This document shows positions 14,051 through 25,276 of a stretch of 64,000 nucleotides of DNA, piece after piece. The DNA is from Nemania diffusa (taxonomy: Eukaryota > Ascomycota > Sordariomycetes > Xylariales > Xylariaceae): positions 2,046,001 to 2,110,000 of the forward strand of contig JBBPUQ010000009.1 of the NCBI GenBank assembly GCA_038501195.1, in the 5' to 3' direction. A program made the position numbers and the translations under genes. The notes below the pieces were generated by a model, which had not been told where the DNA came from, searched no databases, and worked only from the letters and a program-made list of their open reading frames with translations. The first letter of the stretch is position 1; every line of letters starts with the position of its first letter.

Positions 14051-14834
14051 TTTAGGAAAAAGGGTGGAAAAAAAAGGTGGGCCCTAGTGGTGTCGGCGTA
14101 GTTACCAAATTGAATTATGAGACAGTAAGCCCTGTGGGCGACCGTAGATGGTGGGGTCTTGAGCAAGAATCACAGCACTTGGAGAGAGGTTGGTCCAGCT
14201 CAGCAAATAGGAAGCCCTGTCGGCATCCATGCTTGGCGCTGTGAGTCGGGCCTTGATTGGCGGGTCTGTGCCAGTGGCCCCAGCGGCCGAAGACCAATCC
14301 CGGGGCGGCAGACCGTGCTGTCGAGGGCGAAGCGCCCACCTGGGTTCACTGATGGCCCATAGACAAGAGCTCGGCGCTTATCGTCCTGCTTGACCTCGTC
14401 GATGTCTCTTCTCATTGGCCTGCCTCCAACATATCACCACCCCAGAATCCAGACTCTGTGATTGACCTGCAGCCGCCTTGCCGGTGCTTAGGTCATGTCG
14501 GTATCCTGCTATGTCTTAAGATGGGTGACCCCCATCGCTGGCCGCTTCGGCTTCGACCTTATCAATCTGAGCATCAATTTAATTGACTGATCGACCAACA
14601 ACCGGATTTCTCGTTGTCGACGGCATAGCTGGTATCGCCAGGAGAGTCGTCTGCTTAGAGAATCTGTGAGTGAGCCGAGCGATACCCAAAGACGTCCAGA
14701 GACCCCTCTATGGGTAATTAGGGCGGCAGTCGGGAAAAATAAAACTTCGCAAGGCTCTACGAGGAATCTCGCCTTCCACCTCCGAGCCATCGATATTCTA
14801 AGGCTAGATACATCACATCTCATACATCTTCAGC
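14051..14834. other. Boundary region, no gene recognised
   Basis: Normal-composition DNA between the AT block and the first gene. Short frames occur on both strands (for example 14,509-14,823 minus) but overlap each other, lack recognisable domains and show no splice logic. It should contain the promoter and 5' leader of the gene at 14,835. Confidence 0.6.
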
Positions 14835-15768
14835 ATGGCATATAGAATACTAAAGAGGAAATGGCCCTCCACGGCCGCCATGTGGATCATGATTATCGTC
14901 GAGCTCGCATTGACCGTTACGCTACTCGTCCTCACTGCGCTCGCACAGCCAGACACATACCGAACGAAGCTATGGAAAGCAGGCTATGAGCTGGGCTTCA
15001 ATTCAAATCCCTCTCTCATCGCATTTGCATATTCAAATGGGCAATCACCACCCAAGATTCCCTTCGTGTGGTCAAGAACGTGAGTTTGTCCGATGCGCAC
15101 TCTCGACATCCCTTATTAGAGCTAGGCGCTGACTATGCCCGACCGCAGATTGACCGACTTCAATGTCGCCGTCGCCATCATCAGCCTGTTCTTCCTTATT
15201 ACGAGGCTAATTGCCTTCATCATGGACTTCTGGCTCCCCATCATCGTCCTACCCATCAACATCGCGTTTGTGGCTCTGTATGCCGCCAGTCTAGGCGGAC
15301 AGGCAGGCCCGGACTACCTCGACCCCATCCACCCGAGTCGAGTAGCTTGGTATGTCGCAAAGCCGTGCAGCGTAGCCAAGAACCTGCAGATCCAGGGGTA
15401 CTGCAGCAGCGCGAAGGGCACATTCGCCGCTTTCTCGCTCATGTTGTAAGTTTTCCCTCTCGGCCGAAACCGCCGGCCGCGACTCCCTTTCTAACAGTGT
15501 CTGAAACAGCGTGGTCACCCTCGTTAACCTCGGCCTCACTATCTGGGCCCTGCTGCCCAACGAGCGCGACAAGCGAGATTGGGACTCCGATGACGAGGAC
15601 GACGAGCCGCTCGGCGGCAGCACCGCTGGGGGACGGAAGGGCTCGTCCTGGGAGATGCACTCGATCCCGTCGACCCCGCGGACGGGTCTCATGCCCTACA
15701 CGCCGCGCACCACGGCGTTCAATACCCTAGACAGGAAGAACCCCGCGCGCCAGCAGCAGTTTGCGTAA
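14835..15768 (+). CDS. Four-TM membrane protein, MARVEL-like
   Basis: Three exons, 14835-15079, 15149-15445 and 15510-15768, joined by GTGAGT and GTAAGT introns, give 266 residues. Four hydrophobic segments lie near residues 15-38, 84-107, 110-130 and 175-197. The C-terminal tail is soluble, very acidic (DSDDEDDEPLGG) and then Ser/Thr/Pro-rich. This architecture matches uncharacterised fungal MARVEL-domain-like proteins of the plasma or endomembrane; the family label is from topology rather than a clear motif. The start is the first ATG before the hydrophobic segment, and both junctions restore frame. It is the first gene after the AT block, about 0.8 kb from its edge. Confidence 0.75.
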
Positions 15769-16209
15769 GCCGAGGGATGGAGAGGGGAACGCGGGGCTCC
15801 AGGTCGCCCTAGCATATGGGTTAAGGATGATGAAGTTTAGGATACCCCGACATCTCACGGAAGATGATAACGATGATTGATTAGCCGTGCAGTTTTCTAA
15901 CCTTGCTTGAGGGATTTGTACGGATAGCGCCTAGAGAAGATCCTAGGTCGGAGTTTTGGCGCCTGCTACATATAATAAATGTATCCTGCTGTAGTAGTAG
16001 TCTACTTATCAAATTTAAAAAGAGCACTTCTCGCGGTAGCTTCATAAGACAACTGACCTGTCATTGACAAAATGTGTTTAGATAGGGACGATATATCCAA
16101 GGCGTACTATTAGCTTCAACTCTGCCCTTAACGTCACGACTCACATCTATATACCGCGCCTCTTAAAGCGCATAAATGACTCTCAAACTCCCTAACCCTT
16201 TCCCCCGCC
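15769..16209. other. Convergent intergenic region
   Basis: About 440 bp between the 3' ends of two convergent genes. It holds their 3' ends and AATAAA-like polyadenylation signals (ATAATAAATG near 15,972). Nothing else is recognised. Confidence 0.6.
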
Positions 16210-18190
16210 TCAAACGGCCCCGAAATCCAGCACAACGGCCTGCGAGTCCGGGACGGCAACCTCGACAGCACCATTCTTAACCGAGACCTTCTCCCCCGTC
16301 GTGACATTCCGCAGGCGCACAGGCTTGCCTAAATCCAGCTCGTAATTATAGCTCACGCCATCCCACGTGATGCCGGTGATGGCGTCGCTGCCGTTAGCAT
16401 AGAGCCTACGAACGACCGCCTCACGGCCGTCCTCGAATCCGGCCACGCCAAAGTTGTACGTGCGGACGGTGCGCGGCGCGAGGTTGCGGGCGCAGAGGTC
16501 GCCCGTGCCGTTCAGGGTGTAGTTGTACGCGCGCATGTTGATGACGATGATGCGTGTGAGCACGTTGTCGACATAGGCGCCGTACGCGGCATCCTGGACG
16601 CCGACCTCGGTCTCCGTGCCGTTGCCGACAGAGCCGCCCGAGAGTTCCAGCTCTAGGTGCGCGACGCGGACGGGCTCGATCCGCAGGTTTCCCAGGAACG
16701 CCGCGACCGCGATATTGCCGTAGTACGGAGCCTTGGTCCCGACAACGGCGAGATCCGTCGTGATGGGCTGCCAACTTGCGTATCGGTAGTTTGTCCCCAC
16801 TACAACACGTTGAGTTAGTTTTTGTCACTCTGGGCACGGCCTGCCTATATTTCGAAACCGCGGGAGGCTTCCGGCTCATGCTTTTTGTCTGAAGAGGGAT
16901 ATGTGTGCCCCGAAAGTTGCTAGAATAAGAAGAAATTGGCCATAAGACTTGCTTACTGTGCATATGAACCCGGCCGATCCCCACGCTCGCGCAGTAGAGG
17001 TTGAAGTCGATACCCCAGAGCGCAGCACCGAACGAGTTCGATAACCCTGGTGCCCCTTGGTTATATAACGAGTTTGTCTCGCCCATGATTTGCACGAGGC
17101 CTGGCGCGGAGGCCGAAATCGTGGCGAATTCCGAGACGTGTGCATCCACGCTCGAACGTGTGCGCGTGTGATTCATTAAGGTGCCTTGAAGCGTCACGCC
17201 AGGTGAGGTTGCACCTGAAATGTAGCTGATTGGAGTGTTAGTTGATGATCCTAGGTCTAATACTTAAAGCCTCTGAGGATTTTATATTTTATACAACGCC
17301 AGTACATTGTCAGCGCGCAAAAGATAAGGGCACTCACTTATGCGTTGAGAAATACCGTATAGTTCCATCGGTATTTAAGCCATCGGCCCAGGCGAGCGGC
17401 GCCTTGAGATGATTCGCGACACCTGCAAACGAAGGAGCAATATAGCCATAGGTATCATTACTTAGCATATCAGGACAGAACTCGGCTATGACGCCCTTGA
17501 TAGCCCGTGTGGCGGCTAGCCACTCTGTCACATAGTCGGATTCGTTGTAGTTAGGCGGCCGCACCGGACCCTGCGAACTCGTTGCGAAGAGGTCAGGCTC
17601 GTTGCCGTATTCCCACCAGTACAACTTTTCTTTCCCCAACGTCTTGCACGCGATCTCCGCGGTCTGAATCAGCGTGGCCCATTGTCTATCATCGTGGTTT
17701 CCACCCATATTAAAACCATGACTAAACTTTACATTCGGCCATGTCAAGTACGACTCAAAATACGATTGCCCGATCTCAATCGTCGTCGGATAATCCGGTG
17801 ATCGAGTTGCATTTATAGTGCCGTTGAGTGCAATAGTCAAGTTTGGATTGTAGATGGCATAATCCTGCGTGTTCCCCCCAACTCGTATGTATGGTTTCGT
17901 ACCAGTAAAATAACCCAGATTATTAAGCAAATTGTTTGAAAACCTATTCGGGCTTGATACGTTCCCTGCAGCATTGTGAACCGAGAAGACGGCGGATATA
18001 GCGTTAGAGGACATGGCTTACCTGCAAAATCAGGAAAAGACGAGAATTCGATAGAGAAACTCACGAACCCATCGAGTGGTTGGCCGGCGATGATATCAGC
18101 AACGATTAGCGGGTAAGACGACGACAAATTTGATACGACGGTTGCTGTTACAGCGCGAGATAGCGCCAACAGGTAAACCAGTGTAGCCAT
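16210..18190 (-). CDS. Secreted GH79 family beta-glucuronidase-type glycoside hydrolase
   Basis: Four exons (18190-18022, 17965-17338, 17225-16957, 16799-16210) give 551 residues. A hydrophobic signal peptide ends near residue 16. The catalytic (beta/alpha)8 domain shows PYIRVGGNTQD (about 81-91), WWEYGNEPDLF with the predicted acid/base Glu at about 179, and MGETNS with the predicted nucleophile Glu at about 315. The C-terminal part matches the beta-domain of fungal GH79. GH79 members release glucuronic or 4-O-methylglucuronic acid from arabinogalactan and similar glycans; the exact substrate cannot be read here. Each junction restores the family reading, for example STHNYISGATSPGV and HMGTNYRYASWQP. 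It is divergent from the dehydrogenase gene at 19,300. Many N-x-S/T sites fit secretion. Confidence 0.9.
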
Positions 18191-19299
18191 GACGATAGCC
18201 TTTACTTATGGCAAGAGCTTACGTTGACTTCACACGCGATTCAATCATCTAACCTATGGCATTCCTCCTGTCGGGTTTCGAGAGTTGGAAAGCGCCGTCA
18301 TGTCTTATAGGTAAGGGCCTACAATGACGAGTCAAATCCCCCGCCAGCCATGGCTCACTCTATGCATACGCCTGCTATTGGATATGGCAGTTGGTAATTT
18401 CCATCCTTGCTTCATTTCTTGGAGCGTGTAGGTTGTGATGCCTGCAAGGGCGGGTTTCAAACAGAGTCACTTAGCAATTTGTAGTACCAGCTGCCCATTT
18501 GGGGTAGCATGGTGTTACTGTCGACGGCAGCACGAGGGTATAAAGGCATAAGGGCGTGAGGGGAGACCATACCTAGGATGCGGGGGAAAATGATACCCGC
18601 ACCATGGATCTACATCAGATCTCCCGAAAGCGAGCTCCACAGCGAAGACTCGAGTAGGTAATAATTCGTGGAGATATCTGTTGGTATACCATCAGCGTAG
18701 TTCAAGTTAAGCCTCCTTGTGGTTTGTACAAGTATATAATAGGTCGGTGAGTAGGTGAGGTTAGGTAAGAGCTGTATATAGTCCAACAAGTTCAGCCCTA
18801 TTCCTTGGCTTAGTCTCGCCTAGATACAGGCTACCTACCTAGATTGGGTACAGGCTATCTACTCGTCCATACCTCTTATCCAGGCTACAGCTAGGTGCAG
18901 TAGTACTAAGGCAGCTCACGAGAGGTAGCTACCCACTCCGATGTCTCCGCCTTTACAAACATCTTTACCGTGTGTTAACTCCGAAACCTTTTGACAAAGC
19001 TATAATATTTCCTATCTAGGTAGGTACATGCATAGCTCCCGATTCTGCCCCTCAGCTTGCCGATGTCGTCAATACATTAGTAGTGTTGCGGCCAAAAGAG
19101 ACCTAAAACGTCATTCACGTTATTAACGTTATCGCTTCACGTGGACAAGATTCTTTGTAGAGTGGCCATCGATCGGTCTAGTCCAGGAGTCGACCAACTA
19201 GAGATAAATTCGAATCATTCGAGATAAGCTACGTGCTTTAATAGAGTTTGCTCGCAGATCATTTTTTCCACTTATTCGTATAATTCCTAATCCCTTATA
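18191..19299. promoter_or_regulatory. Shared divergent promoter region, GH79 and SSADH genes
   Basis: About 1.1 kb between divergent genes. Repeated CCTAC/TAGGTA words (18,770-19,030, e.g. CTACCTACCTAGAT) form a low-complexity stretch of a kind seen in several other intergenic parts of this window. No specific binding site is assigned. Confidence 0.5.
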
Positions 19300-20979
19300 A
19301 TGGCCCTGGTACGCTCGCTGCAGAAGAGCGCCGTGTTTTCCACGCGACTTGCTATTAGATCACGCTTTCAAGGAAATAGTCTTCCATTAATAGCATCGAG
19401 GTTAGCTTCTACAATGGCTCCAAAGGTAAGCTTCTCATTGCTGCGAGGGATTCAAACCGACATATGTAAACGAAGTATTGACTAATGACCTGGACAACTC
19501 TAGCTCAATGACCCGTCGTTATTCAAGGTCGATGTCTGTTACGTAAACGGCGAATGGGTAAAGGCCGCCTCTGGCAAGACCTTCGAGGTCCACGACCCCG
19601 CGACGGGAAAACTGGTTGGAACTTGTCCCGAATTCGACGCTAAGGACACCGAGAAGGCGATTGCAGCGGCCGCCGAGGCATTCAAGTCCTTCCGTACGAA
19701 GACCGGCCGTGAGCGGTCCAAGCTACTACGAAAATGGTACGACCTGGTCATGGAGAATTCGGAGGACTTGGCAAAGTTAATCACATTGGAGAACGGCAAA
19801 CCTTTGGCGGACGCGAAGGGCGAGGTGAACTATGCCGCGCAGTTCTTCGAGTGGTTTAGCGAAGAGGCCCCGCGGATATACGGCGAGACCATACCAGCGA
19901 CCATCCCAGGTAACAGAGTAATGACCCTGAAGCAACCTGTGGGTGTTTGTGGACTCATCACACCGTGGAACTTCCCTGCCGCAATGATCACGCGTAAGAT
20001 TGGCCCTGCCCTCGCTGCAGGCTGCACAACAGTATGCAAGGCCCCGGGCGAGACGCCGTTCACGTCGCTAGCATTGGCGGAACTTGCCCATCGGGCCGGA
20101 ATACCAAAGGGTGTTGTGAATGTCGTGACCGTACATAAGAATACCCCCGAGGTCGGCGAGACTCTGATGACGAATCCTACCATCCAAAAGGTCTCTTTTA
20201 CGGGCTCTACGGGAGTCGGGAAGCTTTTGATGAAGCAGGCTTCGTCAACGCTCAAAGTACTGTCTATGGAACTGGGCGGAAATGCACCATTCATCGTATT
20301 TGACGATGCCGATGTTGATGCTGCAGTTGCTGGAGCCATCGCGTCCAAATTCCGTTCATCAGGACAGACATGCGTCTGCGCAAACCGTATCTACGTTCAG
20401 AAAGGCATCTACGATGAGTTCGCCCAGAAATTCGCTGAGAAAGTCAGGGGCTTCAAAGTAGGTCACGGGTTCGAAGAGGGCATTACCCACGGACCTCTGA
20501 TCCACGATCGCGCTGTTTCTAAGGCCGATGACCACGTACGGGATGCCGAAAAGAAAGGCGCGAAGATCATCGTGGGAGGACAGAAAATGCCAGAGCTCGG
20601 AGAAAATTTCTACCAACCTACGGTAATCACGGGCATGACAAAGGATATGGCTATTGCGTGTGAAGAGACGTTCGGCCCTGTGGCCGGCCTCTTCCCCTTC
20701 GAAACCGAGCAGGAAGTAGTGAGCCTAGCAAACGCTGCCGAGGTTGGATTGGCTGGTTACTTCTTCTCGCGAGATTTGGAGAGGATAACTCGGGTGGCCG
20801 AAACACTCGAGGTTGGCATGGTAGGCGTTAACACGGGTTTGATTTCTGATGCAGCCTCGCCCTTTGGAGGTGTCAAGCAATCTGGATTTGGCAGAGAAGG
20901 ATCCAGGTACGGCATTGAGGAGTATCAGCATATTAAGACCATCACATACGGCGGTATGGGCAAGCCTTTACAGAGCTAG
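19300..20979 (+). CDS. Succinate-semialdehyde dehydrogenase (NAD(P)+), mitochondrial form
   Basis: Two exons, 19300-19425 and 19504-20979, encode 533 residues. The enzyme oxidises succinate semialdehyde to succinate in the GABA shunt (fungal Uga2 family). The ALDH fold is complete: TPWNFP (Asn about 198), FTGSTGVGK (Rossmann glycine motif), SMELGGNAPF with the general-base Glu about 298, and SSGQTCVCANR with the catalytic Cys about 332. The CKAPGETPFTSLALAELA segment is typical of SSADH rather than other ALDHs. Residues 1-38 are Arg/Ser-rich without acids, like a mitochondrial targeting sequence. A second ATG lies at residue 39, just before the intron, so a shorter cytosolic form starting MAPK is possible. 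Confidence 0.9.
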
Positions 20980-21299
20980 GAACATGCTAAGGCGGAAATA
21001 AACATGTAAAATTGAACTGTGTATTTACTTGTAGAGTGGCTCAAGGTCAAATCTTATGAAATTCGGTGTTCTCGTTTGGCAAATGTACCTAATTATCTAC
21101 ATAGCGTAGATGCTTCAGTATATGTACCCAAGGCATGTAGGTAGGTATGCAAGATTCGGAGAGGAGTCCCACTATAGGAAAGACCCGCTTTAATGCATAC
21201 CCCCCAATTTTCGCTGGCCCGAGAGTTCCCAATCCTCAAAATTTCCGACAAGGAAGCTCACACAGCTCCCATATCACCAAACCACATCAATTGAGCCTT

Positions 21300-22397
21300 A
21301 TGATACGCCAACCGTTGCATTCGGCCGTCGGCCGCTCGAGGGCTGAATTCAGCCGAGTCACCGACGGCATCGCAGCCTCCCTACGAGCATTCTCCACCGC
21401 CCAGCAACTCGCCGCGGCACAAGATGACAACAATGAAATAACCTCGCGACCGACGGGAAGGCAACGGGCCGCCGACGCATTCTCCGACCTCATGGACTTA
21501 AACAATACAAATACACGACGGCCCTCCTCCCCAGTTGATAACGTCATTAGAAAAATCGACTTACGGTCCGAATCCGCCTCCCTACCAGCTCGCAGCGCTT
21601 CCTCGGCTGGCGGCCCCATCATCATCCGCGGCGGTCTACGAGGGGGCTTCAGAGGCCGAGGCGGAGCAACGGGCCTGAGCTTCAGGCCCGGTGGTGCTCC
21701 ACGTGGGGGTGGCATGATGGGCGCCGGACGCCGTGGGGGAGGACGAGCACGTGAGGGCGGGCGCGGCGGCGGCGAGGGAGGACGATCACGTAGGCGAGAG
21801 CGAGGAGAAAAAGACGAGGCCGACGCTGCTGCGGACGAGGAATGGTCCCCTGAGGTCTTGGCCATGCGGGAGGCCACGGAGATCGGCTCGACGCACCAGT
21901 TCGACCCTTCGTTCTCGAAGAGCGACCTCGCGGGCTGGGGCCCCGGCATGGCGTCCACCGGATCGAGCTTCGGGAAGGACGAGACGGTGCTGCGGCAGGC
22001 GCGCATCCTCGGCGGTGGCCAATACTTCCATCCCCTCCACATCCTACGGGTGAGTGACTTGAGGATGCGGTATTATGGTGACGACACCAAGGGCTTGTTC
22101 TTCCCCAGCGAGGAGGCGAAGGAATGGTCGGCAAAGACGCTAGGCGTGAGCAGCTTTTCACCCGTACCCCAGGAGACCAAGGATGCTATTCTCCAAGACG
22201 CCCTTCTCGGCACGTACCAGGGCCCGAAGTACGCCGACACTAAGGATACGCTAGGTACAGTGCGTAGCTATGTCAGGAGGGACGCTTCGTGGAATACAGA
22301 CTCAGCGCGGCGTATCGAGGAGAAGATTAGGAGTTTACTACCTGGTGGGAATGCAAGTCCTGCGAATGCTACTAGAGGCGCGACGACGGGGGCCTAG
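21300..22397 (+). CDS. RGG-rich predicted mitochondrial protein, possible ribosomal small-subunit component
   Basis: Intronless, 365 residues. The frame is open further upstream, but ATG 21300 begins an Arg/Ser/Ala-rich, acid-poor stretch (MIRQPLHSAVGRSRAEF) resembling a mitochondrial presequence, so I use it. Residues about 110-190 are an RGG/Gly-Arg low-complexity segment (GLRGGFRGRGG), usually RNA-binding. The C-terminal part, from EWSPEVLAMREATEIGS to the end, looks folded, with FHPLHILRVSDLRMRYYG. I do not firmly recognise the family. A fungal mitoribosomal small-subunit protein (mS46/Rsm28-like) is a guess based on layout. Its neighbour is the mitochondrial ribosome recycling factor, convergent and 289 bp away. 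Confidence 0.7.
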   Translation: MIRQPLHSAVGRSRAEFSRVTDGIAASLRAFSTAQQLAAAQDDNNEITSRPTGRQRAADAFSDLMDLNNTNTRRPSSPVDNVIRKIDLRSESASLPARSASSAGGPIIIRGGLRGGFRGRGGATGLSFRPGGAPRGGGMMGAGRRGGGRAREGGRGGGEGGRSRRRERGEKDEADAAADEEWSPEVLAMREATEIGSTHQFDPSFSKSDLAGWGPGMASTGSSFGKDETVLRQARILGGGQYFHPLHILRVSDLRMRYYGDDTKGLFFPSEEAKEWSAKTLGVSSFSPVPQETKDAILQDALLGTYQGPKYADTKDTLGTVRSYVRRDASWNTDSARRIEEKIRSLLPGGNASPANATRGATTGA

Positions 22398-22686
22398 AGA
22401 TGAATGAACAAAGCTTTCTTCAATATAATTAATATTGAAGGTATGGGCTAGACAATGAGGATGAATGTTTATGAGACATCTGGCTTTCGGCCCTGGCATT
22501 ACGTGTACCATACCCAATTCTGTAAAAGAACAATACTATATATTGTACATATGTACGGACCGCTAATGACAGTTTTACGCTACCCCCTCTGGCGCGAAAA
22601 CAGGCTACTAGATAACACCATGTTCCGCAGCAGGGCCCTGGGCAGCCGTCTTTACTTAGACGAGCCCGACGCGCTCACATATCGTT

Positions 22687-23649
22687 CTATTTTGACTCGG
22701 CGGCCTTGACGGCGCTCTTCTCCACCTCGTCAATCTCCGTCATGGCAGCCTTAATGACCTTGTCCAGCTCCTTGTCGGCGGTCCTCTTCAAGTCGGGGCC
22801 GAGGGCGCCCTCCTTCTTCCAGGTGACGTGCTGCTTGTCGCGCCTCTGGCGGGCGGAGCGGACGCGGTCGCGCCACTCGTTGGCGACGGCCTTGGCGCGG
22901 CGGACGAGGTCCTCGGGGCGCTCGGGCTCGATGCGGAGGACGAGCTCGAGCTCGTTGTCGGGGTCGCGCTGGGGCTGCTGGTTGAACTCGGGGCTCGCCT
23001 GCACGGCGCTCATGATGGGCTTGACGTAGGCGGCCTCGTGCGCGAGCAGCGAGACGGCGCGGCCGCCGCGCGGCACGACCTGCGCCAGCTCGCGCAGCGG
23101 GTAGGCGTCGCCGGCCTTGCGGTCCACCGTCACGCGCAGCGCGCCCACGACGTCCGGGTCGAAGCGCCCGCCCGTGTGCAGCTTCTTGAAGATGCCCTTG
23201 AAGTGCTCCGCGTGCCGGGTCAGGCGCGACTCGACGTCGGCGAAGTCGAGGGGCTCCTCGGGGTTCGGCTGGGGGTGCTTGGGGCCATCCTCTGTGCTGT
23301 CGCTGGCGCTGCTGCTGCTGCTCTCGGCGTGCTTCCCGTTGGATTTACCACGCCCGGCGTCTTCCTTCTTCTTCGACTTATGGACGGCGGGAGACGTATG
23401 GAAGGCTCGTGTGCTGTGTGGGAGGTCTAGTGGTGACCTGGGAGGGGTAGATACGAGGGGTGATCGCGAATATCTCTGGTAGGTGGGTGCTGCTGCTACA
23501 CCTACAATGCTTGTACGAACCACATCGTAGCTGCTGTTATCAGGGTCAGCGATGATAATTGGAGGGCCAATTGAAGAGACATACATTCCCCTCGTCTGGG
23601 ATCGTGCAAGGCCTTGGCGTAGGCAAGTGCGGGCTGCTGCGTTGCTCAT
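22687..23649 (-). CDS. Mitochondrial ribosome recycling factor
   Basis: A continuous frame of 320 residues. The C-terminal ~190 residues match RRF: a long helical domain with VGALRVTVDRKAGDAYPLRE, and a closing helix with RRDKQHVTWKKEGAL and ELDKVIKAAMTEIDEVEKSA. RRF splits post-termination ribosomes with EF-G2 in the mitochondrial matrix. The N-terminal ~130 residues are a presequence plus a Lys/Ser-rich linker. The frame probably hides one intron: 23584-23534 (51 nt, GTATGT...AACAG with CTGAC before the acceptor) can be removed without shifting frame, replacing a hydrophobic stretch by RGISYDVV; the protein would then be 303 residues. Confidence 0.88.
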   Translation of the reverse strand: MSNAAARTCLRQGLARSQTRGMYVSSIGPPIIIADPDNSSYDVVRTSIVGVAAAPTYQRYSRSPLVSTPPRSPLDLPHSTRAFHTSPAVHKSKKKEDAGRGKSNGKHAESSSSSASDSTEDGPKHPQPNPEEPLDFADVESRLTRHAEHFKGIFKKLHTGGRFDPDVVGALRVTVDRKAGDAYPLRELAQVVPRGGRAVSLLAHEAAYVKPIMSAVQASPEFNQQPQRDPDNELELVLRIEPERPEDLVRRAKAVANEWRDRVRSARQRRDKQHVTWKKEGALGPDLKRTADKELDKVIKAAMTEIDEVEKSAVKAAESK

Positions 23650-24227
23650 TTTTGTGCTAGGTTATATATTTCGAGGCACCCACGTCAAATTGCTTCAAGC
23701 TTCGTTCCAAGCTGTTACACGCCAAACCCACACACAGCGACTTATCTAGATAGGGATCTAGATAATAGTAGGTAGATAGCCCCGCCTACAGTGTCTCGTA
23801 CCTGCCAAATACTGTCCAACCCCCCAAAACCTCGTGATTTTCTTGCTTTTATAGGCATTATATTATTGACCATCGCTATTACTCACAAATACTGTAGAGA
23901 AAGTACTAACGCAAGGCAATCTGCAAATATACATCTAGTGGGGCGAAATAGTTAAGTTTTAGGTACCTTCGAGTTCTGTCATCTTATAAATCCATAGTGT
24001 ACATCCAGTATCTACACATCTATGACTAATTTCCTATCCGCTATCAGCTCTGATTTTTCTCAAAATTTAACGCACCTGGATATCCTATTCATTCTAGTGT
24101 AATGTTAATTGGACTTGACATGGTGATCTTTTTAGGAATTAGGTTCTACAAAGCCTTCCATGGGTTGTAGACGAGAGAGTCATTAGATGCATTACAGTAG
24201 GTTTTTTCATATCGCATTAGTAATGTG
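23650..24227. other. Intergenic region upstream of RRF and the tRNA
   Basis: About 580 bp of AT-leaning DNA with TAGATAG/TAGGTAG words near 23,745-23,790. It should hold the RRF promoter. No gene recognised. Confidence 0.5.
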
Positions 24228-24317
24228 GTTTTCGTGGCCTAGTGGTTAGGGCGTCTGTCTTACAGGAAACAACATACTGATCACAGAAGATCCCCGGTTC
24301 GATCCCGGGCGGAAACA
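24228..24317 (+). tRNA. tRNA-Val (anticodon UAC) with a 17-nt intron
   Basis: The cloverleaf closes fully. Acceptor stem GTTTTCG (24228-24234) pairs with CGGAAAC (24310-24316), with one U-G pair. The D arm is GCCT/GGGC, the anticodon stem TCTGT (24254-24258)/ACAGA (24283-24287), and the T arm CCCGG-TTCGATC-CCGGG. Anticodon TAC is at 24261-24263. The intron 24265-24281 lies between positions 37 and 38, the canonical site. Mature length is 73 nt before CCA addition. Internal A and B boxes are present, and short T-runs follow at 24,322 and 24,350 as possible Pol III terminators. Confidence 0.93.
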
Positions 24318-25276
24318 TCCTTTTGTCTAATTAGACAATGATGTAATTGTTTTTCCTTTTTGTAAACATACTAACCTAAGTAACTCGGTGTTGGTAGGTT
24401 TATAGGTGTGTAGGTTTGTTGGTTCTCCTTTTGCGTACATCTAATTATCTAGCACTCTATATTACTAATCAAGCTCCTCTGTCACTCAAAGCGCTAGATG
24501 GTCTACCATCAAGGTTACCTTACTTGCGTTTGCCGCAAGATGGTCAGAGCCCGTTTAGAGTAGTTGAGTAGGTCTTAGATTAAAAAAAATGTACGCGTCC
24601 ACGCCAAATTAAAGAACTACGTCTAGGGTCCAGGTGCTAAACAACGGAAGTAGGTGGGAAAGTAAAGTAGTTGCATTTAAACGGCCCCTAAGTGAAGTCA
24701 CATATCGCTAGGTAGCATGTAAGCTGTACATTAAGTGTGTCTTATGCTTAGATATTCCAGTCAATGATAAATCTTCGAAGATTAACGGGAAACTAATAGG
24801 GCAGGTTGAGGATTGGTGGTCTGCTCCTAGGTTAAAAGGTGGTAGTATTGTGTTATAAGAATCTTATAGTCATACATTACACAGAAGCGTGATAGGTTGT
24901 GATATATGCCTATTTGCGTTTAATTATTCTAAAATGTGAAGGAGGAGGCATATTCTTCGATTTTAGTATGAAGAGTAGGTACTTTATAAGCAAGTGATGG
25001 ACCATGGATGGGGTCTATCTCGTAGAAAATGAAGACTTGACAAAAAACTAAAAATAAGTTTCAGTTTAAAGCCAGGTATCAGCACTTAGAAATTTATTCG
25101 GCTTCAGTTCTCAACAAAATTACTTTAGCTCTTCTTGATTCCATGTATATCTCAAGATAAAACTATACATATTGCCTCTCTAATGATACGAAGGATCACT
25201 ACTCTCTATTTTGTGACATAGTTGATAGCACAGAACTTTTCTATTTCAAACAAGTTTATCTTCGCTCTATTTACGA
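24318..25276. other. Intergenic region
   Basis: About 960 bp, AT-leaning, no convincing frame on either strand. It contains the 3' side of the WDR6-type gene. No repeat or RNA structure recognised. Confidence 0.5.

Noticed and set aside
15068..15730. 220-residue plus-strand frame over the four-TM gene
   Set aside because: It runs through both introns in another frame and has no membrane or domain features; the spliced model explains the region.
22828..23430. 200-residue plus-strand frame opposite the RRF gene
   Set aside because: Val/Ala/Gly/Leu/Arg-rich shadow of a GC-rich gene on the other strand; no domain, and the minus strand encodes a clear family.
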